Assembly (NCBI GenBank): GCA_029288275.1
Contig: JARIHM010000169.1
Location: 1-10,314 of the forward strand
Reading direction: 5' to 3'
Length of the DNA stretch: 10,314 nucleotides
Source: Candidatus Saccharimonadota bacterium
Lineage (GTDB): Bacteria > Patescibacteriota > Saccharimonadia > UBA4664
In this document: in pieces, positions 1-5,376 of the stretch
How positions within the stretch are numbered: the first letter of the stretch is position 1
Layout of the letters: each line of letters starts with the position of its first letter
Translations under genes and position numbers: made by a program
Notes under the pieces: model-generated
What the model was told of the DNA's origin: nothing
Seen by the model: the letters and a program-made list of their open reading frames with translations, nothing else
Database searches by the model: none

Positions 1-1176
1 GACTCTATTCTGCTGCGTGACTACTGTCTGCGCCTGGTGTACTTCTTGCAGCAGCCTGGCAACGAGCGCATTGCGGTGACCCAAACGCCCTATTCATCGT
101 TCCGCGGCGCGCGTACCCGTATTGAGCGGCTGGCCGGCGCCACTACTGATATCCAGCACATCCTCCACCAGGGCATGAGCTACTACGGCGCCACCTTCTG
201 GGTGGGAGCAAATGCCGTGATTCGCAAGGACGCGCTGGAAGATATTGCCGAGACCGAGTGGGTGGGCGGTTTCCCGATTCGCCGCTACATCCAGGACCGC
301 ACCGTTATTGAAGATACGGAGTCGAGCGTAGACCTGGCACTGCATGGCTGGACGCTCGTGAACTATCCTGAGCGCCTGAGCTACAGCGCCACGCCACCGG
401 ACTTTGGTTCGCTGGTGGTACAGCGTCGGCGCTGGGCCAATGGCGGCCTGCTCATCTTGCCGAAGCTATGGGCCACCATCCGCGCCCGCAAGTCGGCCGG
501 CGAGCTGATCTCCCGTGCCGAGGTGCTCCTGCGCCTCAACTACATGGCTTCCATTGCCTGGGCCAGCTTTGGCTTGATCTTCCTGCTAGCCTTCCCATAT
601 GACGGTCGCTTGCTCAGCCCGCTGGTGGTGCTGGCCGCGCTCCCCTACTTTTTGGCCATGGCCAGCGACCTCAAATACTGCGGCTACAAGGGTAGCGACG
701 TCTTCCGCATTTACGGCTTTAACCTGATTTTGCTGCCAGTAAACCTGGCCGGCGTGCTGAAATCGCTCCAGCAAGCACTCAGTGGCAAGAAAATTCCCTT
801 TGCCCGCACCCCTAAGGTGAAAAACCGCACCGTAGCGCCGTTGCTGTATGTAATTACTCCGTTACTCATCGTAGCCTTCTCGCTGTTCACACTCTGGCGC
901 GATGGCACCGCCCACAACTGGGGCAACGCTGCCTTTGCGGCCTTTAACGCCTTTGTGGCGAGCTGGGCGATTCTGGCTTATATCGGCATTGGTGGCACCT
1001 TGATGGATATTTGGGTAGGCTTAACCGATTGGATGTACGTGGAAGTCAAGCCCAAGCTGGCAGCCACTACGGCCGCAGCCGAGCCAGCTATCGATTGGCG
1101 CGCCGTCCTGTATCACGGCGATAACGAAGGCACCGTGCCCCTGGCGGCCCGGTCCGAAGAAGGGAGAGTAGCATAA
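1..1176 (+). CDS. Processive family 2 glycosyltransferase, cellulose/chitin-synthase-like (5' end missing)
   Basis: The frame is open from base 1, so the gene begins upstream; the GTG at 37 lies inside the conserved domain and is not the start. In the 391 visible residues, VTQTPY (about 26-31) fits the segment after the DxD site in cellulose-synthase-like enzymes. IED (103-105) gives the catalytic base region of the TED type, and QRRRW (141-145) is the QxxRW acceptor/product-binding motif. The first Asp and the DxD lie outside the window. Four to five hydrophobic segments follow (about 182-200, 206-222, 237-254, 280-298, 312-338), then a short soluble tail. Known of the family: an inner-membrane enzyme that polymerises a nucleotide-sugar and extrudes a beta-linked polysaccharide. 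Inferred: it makes a surface polymer, substrate unknown (glucose, GlcNAc or other). Its TAA overlaps the next ATG by one base, so the two are very likely co-translated. Confidence 0.88.
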   Translation, partial: DSILLRDYCLRLVYFLQQPGNERIAVTQTPYSSFRGARTRIERLAGATTDIQHILHQGMSYYGATFWVGANAVIRKDALEDIAETEWVGGFPIRRYIQDRTVIEDTESSVDLALHGWTLVNYPERLSYSATPPDFGSLVVQRRRWANGGLLILPKLWATIRARKSAGELISRAEVLLRLNYMASIAWASFGLIFLLAFPYDGRLLSPLVVLAALPYFLAMASDLKYCGYKGSDVFRIYGFNLILLPVNLAGVLKSLQQALSGKKIPFARTPKVKNRTVAPLLYVITPLLIVAFSLFTLWRDGTAHNWGNAAFAAFNAFVASWAILAYIGIGGTLMDIWVGLTDWMYVEVKPKLAATTAAAEPAIDWRAVLYHGDNEGTVPLAARSEEGRVA

Positions 1177-2726
1177 TGAGACGCGGAAACCGACGACTTT
1201 CACTTTGGCGCTTCTTGCTAGCGCTGGTACTGCTGGCCGGCGTAGGCGCCGGCAGCATGTACGGCAATCAATGGCTCAAGGCCGCCCGCGTGGCTGCCGC
1301 TCACCAGCCCTGGTTTGCAGCCTACGTAGACGTCACCGCTACGCCAACCTTTGCCTTTGAGCAAATGGGCGCTAGCGGTGGCAGCCACGACGCCGTGCTG
1401 TCATTCATTGTGTCTTCACCATCCAGTGCCTGTACGCCCACCTGGGGCGCAGCCTACACCCTGGCGCAGGCCAACGGCTCGCTCGATCTTGATCGCCGCA
1501 TTGCCCGCCTGCGCCAACAGGGCGGCCACGTGGCTATCTCCTTTGGCGGCCTCGATAATCAGGAGCTGGCCGTCGGTTGCACCGATCCGGATCAGCTTCT
1601 GGCTGCCTACCGCTCAGTAGTCGATCAGTACCATATCGACACCATCGATCTCGACCTGGAAAAGACCGGCCTGACCGACCAGGCTGCAGCCGCTCGCCGC
1701 GCTACAGCCATTGCCAAGCTACAGGCCGAGCGCCGTGCCCAGGGCAAGAATCTGGCCGTCTGGGTTACCCTGCCGGTTGATCCGCAAGGCCTCACCGAGG
1801 ACGGCACGAACGCCGTCTCACAGCTGCTCGGCAAAGGCGTAGACCTGGCTGGCGTTAACGTTATGACTATGGACTATGGTGCCAGCCTTGGTAGCCAGTC
1901 AATGCTCGATGGTTCACAGAGTGCCCTTGCTCAAACTGCTCGGCAGCTGAGCATCCTTTACCAGCGCGCTGGTACTCACCTGAGCGACGCTACTATCTGG
2001 AGCAAGCTCGGCGCTACACCCATGATCGGCCAAAATGACGATACAAATGAAATCTTCACGCTTGATGATGCCAAGAGCTTCAACCAATTTGCTCGCTCGC
2101 ACAAACTGAGCCGGATGTCGATGTGGTCGGCCAACCGGGATATCACCTGTGGCAGTAACTACGTTGACACCAAAGTGGTGTCAAACTCCTGCAGCGGCGT
2201 CAAGCAGGGCAATCAAACCTACGCCGCCACCCTTGGTGCAGGCTTTGGCGGCAACCTATCCCAGAGTGCCGGTGTAGTTACTACAGCCGAGCCCGCCGCT
2301 ACTCAGACCCCCGACAATCCCGCTACCAGTCCCTACCAGATTTGGTCACCCAGCGGCGCTTACCTGGAAGGCACCAAGGTAGTGTGGCATCACAATGTCT
2401 ACCAGGCCAAATGGTGGACTGAAGGCGACACGCCCGACAACCCCGTACTGCAATCCTGGCAAACGCCGTGGACCCTGGTGGGTCCAGTGTTGCCCGGGGA
2501 AAAGCCGATTCCGCAGCCCACGCTTGCGCCCGGCACCTACCCCAACTGGACCGGTACTACCGCATACAACACCGGCGATCGCGTACTCTTTAATGGCGTG
2601 CCTTACCAGGCCAAATGGTGGAACCAAGGCCAGAGCCCAGCCGCCGCCTCGTCCAATGCTGATGCCTCGCCTTGGACTCCGTTGACCCAAGCCCAAATCA
2701 ACGCGCTGACCACCAGCTCCAAGTAG
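1176..2726 (+). CDS. Membrane-anchored GH18 chitinase-like protein with two CBM5/12-type modules
   Basis: This 516-residue protein starts at an ATG sharing its A with the preceding stop; a purine-rich GAAGGGAG lies just upstream. Residues 11-27 are hydrophobic after an Arg-rich start: an uncleaved anchor or signal peptide. The GH18 barrel covers about 46-330. It has the complete catalytic signature DxxDxDxE at 155-162 (D155, D158, D160, proton donor E162), MTMDYG at 230-235, and a late barrel Trp in SMWSANRD (W317). Cys86, 135, 325 and 339 could form disulfides outside the cell. A Thr/Pro/Ala linker (about 365-385) leads to two chitin-binding-like modules, about 386-434 and 457-502. Each has Y-Q-A-K-W-W followed by G and P, typical of CBM5/12. 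Expected role: binding and cleaving beta-1,4-GlcNAc polymers outside the membrane. Inferred from the upstream synthase: it may trim or process the polymer its neighbour makes. Nutritional chitin degradation is the alternative. Confidence 0.88.
   Translation: MRRGNRRLSLWRFLLALVLLAGVGAGSMYGNQWLKAARVAAAHQPWFAAYVDVTATPTFAFEQMGASGGSHDAVLSFIVSSPSSACTPTWGAAYTLAQANGSLDLDRRIARLRQQGGHVAISFGGLDNQELAVGCTDPDQLLAAYRSVVDQYHIDTIDLDLEKTGLTDQAAAARRATAIAKLQAERRAQGKNLAVWVTLPVDPQGLTEDGTNAVSQLLGKGVDLAGVNVMTMDYGASLGSQSMLDGSQSALAQTARQLSILYQRAGTHLSDATIWSKLGATPMIGQNDDTNEIFTLDDAKSFNQFARSHKLSRMSMWSANRDITCGSNYVDTKVVSNSCSGVKQGNQTYAATLGAGFGGNLSQSAGVVTTAEPAATQTPDNPATSPYQIWSPSGAYLEGTKVVWHHNVYQAKWWTEGDTPDNPVLQSWQTPWTLVGPVLPGEKPIPQPTLAPGTYPNWTGTTAYNTGDRVLFNGVPYQAKWWNQGQSPAAASSNADASPWTPLTQAQINALTTSSK
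2400..2418 (+). repeat. Direct repeat copy 1 in the first CBM module
   Basis: TACCAGGCCAAATGGTGGA is 19 bases long and recurs exactly at 2604-2622, 204 bases downstream in the same frame. It encodes the YQAKWW core of the chitin-binding module. Identity at the base level, not only in protein, suggests module duplication. Confidence 0.85.
2604..2622 (+). repeat. Direct repeat copy 2 in the second CBM module
   Basis: This is an exact copy of the 19 bases at 2400-2418, encoding the same YQAKWW core in the second module. The flanking sequence has diverged. Confidence 0.85.
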
Positions 2727-2752
2727 CCATCGCGGGCTTCAATTGACCACCA

Positions 2753-2761
2753 TGCTATAAT
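2753..2761 (+). promoter_or_regulatory. Extended -10 promoter for the 174-residue gene
   Basis: TGCTATAAT is a perfect -10 hexamer (2756-2761) with the TGn extension. No good -35 is seen 16-18 bases upstream; TTGACC at 2743-2748 is only 7 bases away and cannot serve as -35. Transcription should start near 2768, giving a leader of about 38 bases. GAGGAG at 2795-2800 is the ribosome-binding site for the ATG at 2806. Confidence 0.7.
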
Positions 2762-2766
2762 GGCGC

Positions 2767-2783
2767 CAAGAGTATACCTCTTG
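2767..2783 (+). other. Stem-loop at the predicted mRNA 5' end
   Basis: CAAGAG (2767-2772) and CTCTTG (2778-2783) form a 6-bp stem with the 5-base loop TATAC. It begins at the base next to the predicted transcription start, so the mRNA may carry a 5'-terminal hairpin that could slow decay. The stem is short and could be chance. Confidence 0.4.
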
Positions 2784-2805
2784 TCCCTACCCACGAGGAG
2801 TCAGC

Positions 2806-3330
2806 ATGGCTACGCTTCAGGGTGTGCTGGAACTCCATAGCGAGACCGGTACCGAGGGCGGTAGGTGGGCCTTCCAGGATGCAGCCCACATCAGCTTAGA
2901 GCCAGCCTCAGCCGTGTTTGGTCACGGCGAGGCGGTCTACGACCCTGCTACCGGCCGGCTCGGCCGAGCCATTAAGGCTCAGCGTCCAGACGGCAGCCGA
3001 GCCGCATCTATTGAACCTGGCGCCGTCATTTATGTTGAGGTGGAGTGGACCGACCACACCACCGATACTCGGCTCATGAGCGATCTTCTCACCGAGTGCT
3101 GGAGCCATGATGGTCTGCATGTCCTTAAGAACGGCAACCAGCTGACCATCTACGATCCGGGCGACATTACTCAGGTCCTTTGGAGCGGTACTATTCAACT
3201 GCAGCCATACGAGCCTTTTACTCAACATGCCTACGGTTTTTGGATCCGGACCGACCAATTGGGCGTGGACCGCCAAACCTGGGCACGATGGTTCCTGGAC
3301 CACTACCCGGCGCAGCTCACGGATGATTAA
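2806..3330 (+). CDS. Hypothetical protein, conserved-looking, no recognised domain
   Basis: I do not recognise this 174-residue protein. It has no signal peptide, no membrane segment and no cysteine-pair pattern (one Cys), so it looks soluble and cytoplasmic. It is acidic, with many Trp and aromatic residues and alternating short strands, suggesting a mostly beta fold. The C-terminal half (about 98-174, LLTECWSHDGLHVLKNG to the end) looks the most family-like, with GFWIRTDQ and a Trp/Tyr-rich tail. My impression, from memory and unverified, is that similar proteins occur in candidate-phyla genomes. The gene stands alone between a strong extended -10 promoter and a strong terminator, so it is a single-gene transcription unit. 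The start is supported by GAGGAG six to eleven bases upstream of ATG. Real gene: confident. Function: unknown. Confidence 0.8.
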   Translation: MATLQGVLELHSETGTEGGRWAFQDAAHISLEPASAVFGHGEAVYDPATGRLGRAIKAQRPDGSRAASIEPGAVIYVEVEWTDHTTDTRLMSDLLTECWSHDGLHVLKNGNQLTIYDPGDITQVLWSGTIQLQPYEPFTQHAYGFWIRTDQLGVDRQTWARWFLDHYPAQLTDD

Positions 3331-3345
3331 TCCTGGCTAGCCCAC

Positions 3346-3382
3346 AAAAAAAGAACTCGGGTATGTTGCCCGAGTTCTTTTT
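3346..3382. terminator. Bidirectional rho-independent terminator between convergent genes
   Basis: GAACTCGGG (3353-3361) pairs perfectly with CCCGAGTTC (3369-3377) around a 7-base loop. The A-run before it (3346-3352) and the T-run after it (3378-3382) give a U-tract in both directions. It lies 15 bases past the + strand stop at 3330 and 11 bases past the - strand monooxygenase stop at 3394, and so serves both. Confidence 0.93.
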
Positions 3383-3393
3383 ACGATTGTGTT

Positions 3394-4599
3394 TTACCCT
3401 TCGTATGATTTAAGTTCAATGGCGTCAAACGGCGCCCGGAACATCTTGACCATAGCAGTGCGCCAGGGCATGCGCGGCAAGAGGCGAATGTTAACGTCAC
3501 CGAACCAGCGGGCCATATTCGATTCGGGAATAAACTGCTTGCCGCTTGAAGCCGCCGACTTCTGATTAGTCACCACAAACGGGCGCATAGCCGTCTCGTA
3601 AGCCGCGAAGGCCTGGGCGGCAGCGCCGCCAGCCGCTTTAAGCTCGCCCGCCAGCACATAGGCCCCCACAAGCGCCAAGCTGCTCCCCTGGCCCGACAGC
3701 GGCGAAGCACAATACGCAGCATCGCCCACCAGCGCTATCCGCCCTCGCGCCCACTCAGGCAGCGTCACCTGGCGAATGGCGTCAAAGTAGAAGTCCGGTG
3801 CCGTCTCCATAGCTTCCAGTAGTCGCGGCACTTCCCAACCCTGGCCGGCAAACTGCTGGGCTAAAAGCTGCTTTTGGGCCGTCACATCGCGAAAATCGTA
3901 CGACAGCTCAGGAGAACTAAAATAAAATAACGCCTTGGCTTCCTCGGCCCGGTGCGTCGTATACATACCAGCTAGCTTACCCGGCGTGCGGTAGAGCAGC
4001 TCCTGATCCTTAAGCCCTAGATAATTCGGGATGGTAAAAATCGAGACATAATATCTCAGGGCCCGAGTAAATTCTGGCCGATCGCCCCATACCAGCCGCC
4101 GCACATTCGAATGCAAACCATCAGCACCGATCACCAGATCAAACCGGCGCGGCGCATCGTGAGCAAATGTCACCTGCACGCTGGCACCGTCATCAGCCAG
4201 CTCACGGATACTGTCGTTCCAGATGTAATGCACATTGGCCTTGGTAGCACCATGCAGCAATTCCAGCAGGTCACCACGCATTAACTCAGCGTCGGCCGTG
4301 TCGCCCTCACCGGCAAACAGCTCCATAATTTTACCCGGCTCAGCCAGTACCTTGCCCCGCTCGTTAACGTAGCTTCCTTCATTATGAATAGCTGCCGCAC
4401 GAATACCCGGCAGAAGTCCCATCCTAGCTGCTACCGTCACGGCCGGCCCCCGCAGGTCGACTGCATAGCCACCCTCGCGCAGGCTCGGCGCCTGCTCCAC
4501 AATCGTCACGTCGTAGCCGTACTTGGCTAGCCAATATCCGAGCGTGAGGCCACCCACGCCAGCGCCTGAGATCAAAACGGTTTTAGGGGTTGTTTTCAT
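3394..4599 (-). CDS. FAD-dependent aromatic-type monooxygenase (PHBH/TetX-like group A)
   Basis: This 401-residue flavoprotein is full length for class A flavin hydroxylases. The N-terminal Rossmann motif GAGVGG spans 12-17, and E35 at the end of the second strand should bind the FAD ribose. R108 lies in LMRGDLL, a conserved FAD-contacting arginine. The DG motif GADGLHS is at 158-164 and the GD motif GDAAYCASPLSGQGSS at 292-307. There is no membrane anchor. Known of the family: NAD(P)H-dependent hydroxylation of aromatic or polyketide substrates, including Tet(X)-type and rifampicin-type inactivation. The substrate cannot be read from sequence. Just upstream (2-base gap) is a TetR regulator; its last codons contain the AAGGA binding site for this ATG, 9 bases away, so translation is coupled. 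Inferred: the TetR protein senses a compound that this enzyme oxidises. A biosynthetic or catabolic role is equally possible. Confidence 0.88.
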   Translation of the reverse strand: MKTTPKTVLISGAGVGGLTLGYWLAKYGYDVTIVEQAPSLREGGYAVDLRGPAVTVAARMGLLPGIRAAAIHNEGSYVNERGKVLAEPGKIMELFAGEGDTADAELMRGDLLELLHGATKANVHYIWNDSIRELADDGASVQVTFAHDAPRRFDLVIGADGLHSNVRRLVWGDRPEFTRALRYYVSIFTIPNYLGLKDQELLYRTPGKLAGMYTTHRAEEAKALFYFSSPELSYDFRDVTAQKQLLAQQFAGQGWEVPRLLEAMETAPDFYFDAIRQVTLPEWARGRIALVGDAAYCASPLSGQGSSLALVGAYVLAGELKAAGGAAAQAFAAYETAMRPFVVTNQKSAASSGKQFIPESNMARWFGDVNIRLLPRMPWRTAMVKMFRAPFDAIELKSYEG

Positions 4600-4601
4600 T
4601 A

Positions 4602-5237
4602 TTATTTATCCTTCTTAATGAGCGTCAGTACCGTGGTCATCAACGTAGCCGTGAACTGCTCTAAGTCAAACTCCGGGTAGACGGCCAGCTGGCCCAGAAA
4701 ACCGTCCCGGGCGCTATCGATGATGATGGCCAGGTTAAAGGCATCGAAATCGCCAAACTCGCCGCTAGCTTGGCCTGCCTTTAAGACCTCGGCAATCGGC
4801 ATGAAACCCGCATGCACCACATCAGCCCGGTGCGACTGGGCATCGGTTTTACTGCGGCCCACAAACAAAATCTCCAAGAGCGCCTGGAACAGCTCCGGCC
4901 GCGTACCCATATAGGCCAAATCTGCCTCAAGCATAATCCGGAGCCGGTCTGTAGCCGTGGCTGCCCCAGCTACCTGCGCCGCCACATGCTCCTGCCGTTG
5001 CTGAGTAATAAAGGTATACACTGCCTCGGTCAATTCTTCTTTACTCTTAAAATGATAGGAAATAAGGCTGGCGCTAATACCTGCCTGGGCGGCAATGCGC
5101 GAGAAGCTGGTGTTCAGATAACCTTGCTCAGCGAGCACGGCAATAGTGGCTTCCACAATTTGCGCCCGGCGAGCTTGCTCAATGAATGACTTCTTGGTTT
5201 CTTCTTCCTGGTTGTTTGAATTATTTTTTGAATGCAT
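4602..5237 (-). CDS. TetR-family transcriptional repressor
   Basis: This is a 211-residue protein counted from the ATG at 5237. After a hydrophilic Asn/Lys/Glu-rich tail of about 18 residues, a typical TetR helix-turn-helix spans about 26-70 (TIAVLAEQGY, TSFSRIAAQAGIS, SLISYHFKSKEEL). The C-terminal ligand/dimer region (75-211) is helical, and its ligand cannot be predicted. A TTG at 5243 could extend it by two codons, but neither start has a Shine-Dalgarno sequence. The ATG at 5237 sits 7 bases after a likely -10 hexamer, which fits a leaderless mRNA. An inverted repeat (5222-5249) over the start is the likely self-operator. Inferred role: represses itself and the downstream monooxygenase until an inducer binds. 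The base composition around its 5' end is markedly more AT-rich than in neighbouring genes. Confidence 0.9.
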   Translation of the reverse strand: MHSKNNSNNQEEETKKSFIEQARRAQIVEATIAVLAEQGYLNTSFSRIAAQAGISASLISYHFKSKEELTEAVYTFITQQRQEHVAAQVAGAATATDRLRIMLEADLAYMGTRPELFQALLEILFVGRSKTDAQSHRADVVHAGFMPIAEVLKAGQASGEFGDFDAFNLAIIIDSARDGFLGQLAVYPEFDLEQFTATLMTTVLTLIKKDK

Positions 5238-5249
5238 ATTCAAAAAATA
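5222..5249. promoter_or_regulatory. Probable TetR operator (28-bp inverted repeat over the start codon)
   Basis: TATTTTTTGAAT (5222-5233) and ATTCAAAAAATA (5238-5249) are perfect 12-base inverted arms separated by GCAT, which is the tetR start ATG plus one base on the - strand. The size and two-fold symmetry fit TetR dimer operators, and it covers the -10 element, so a bound repressor would block RNA polymerase. The AT-rich composition makes some symmetry likely by chance, but a perfect 12-base arm is strong. Confidence 0.7.
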
Positions 5250-5272
5250 GCATACTCAATCAATTCATGCAA
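5244..5272 (-). promoter_or_regulatory. Promoter of the tetR-monooxygenase operon, predicted leaderless
   Basis: On the - strand, TTGCAT (5272-5267) as -35 and TATTTT (5249-5244) as -10 are 17 bases apart, with TGC directly before the -10. The A of the tetR ATG (5237) is the seventh base after the -10, the usual distance to a transcription start. The mRNA would therefore begin at or beside the start codon. Confidence 0.55.
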
Positions 5273-5280
5273 TCCCAAAT

Positions 5281-5308
5281 AAAAAAGAACGGTCCATTAA
5301 GGCCGTTC
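5281..5308 (-). terminator. Rho-independent terminator of the Asp-box protein gene
   Basis: Read on the - strand, GGCCGTTC's complement (5308-5301) pairs with that of GAACGGTC (5294-5287), giving 8 pairs including one G-U, a 6-base loop, then six Ts (5286-5281). There is no T-run in the + direction. It lies 69 bases past the stop at 5377 and just upstream of the tetR promoter, insulating it. Confidence 0.8.
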
Positions 5309-5327
5309 AACAATAATTCCAGAGGTA

Positions 5328-5357
5328 CCCCGGGTTTCGTCGCAACGAAACCCGGGG
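5328..5357. other. Perfect 13-bp GC-rich hairpin in the 3' UTR
   Basis: CCCCGGGTTTCGT (5328-5340) and ACGAAACCCGGGG (5345-5357) are perfectly complementary around the tetraloop CGCA. It lies 20 bases past the stop of the Asp-box gene and upstream of its terminator. There is no T-run on either side, so it is not a standard terminator. A role in stabilising the 3' end of the mRNA, in pausing, or as a protein site is possible. Confidence 0.8.
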
Positions 5358-5376
5358 CGAGCTACTCTAACTATGG

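Noticed and set aside
37..39. GTG at 37 as the start of the glycosyltransferase
   Set aside because: The frame is open from base 1 and the domain lacks its first half, so the GTG is an internal Val.
2346..2696. Overlapping open frames on both strands across the chitin-binding modules
   Set aside because: They owe their length to the Pro/Trp/Gly-rich coding sequence beneath them, and show no motif or ribosome-binding site.
2743..2748. TTGACC as a -35 box for the promoter at 2756
   Set aside because: The spacing to TATAAT is only 7 bases. The TGn extension explains activity without a -35.
5222..5249. Reading the AT-rich inverted repeat as a terminator
   Set aside because: It lies over the tetR start and promoter rather than after a gene, and the actual terminator of the upstream gene is at 5281-5308.
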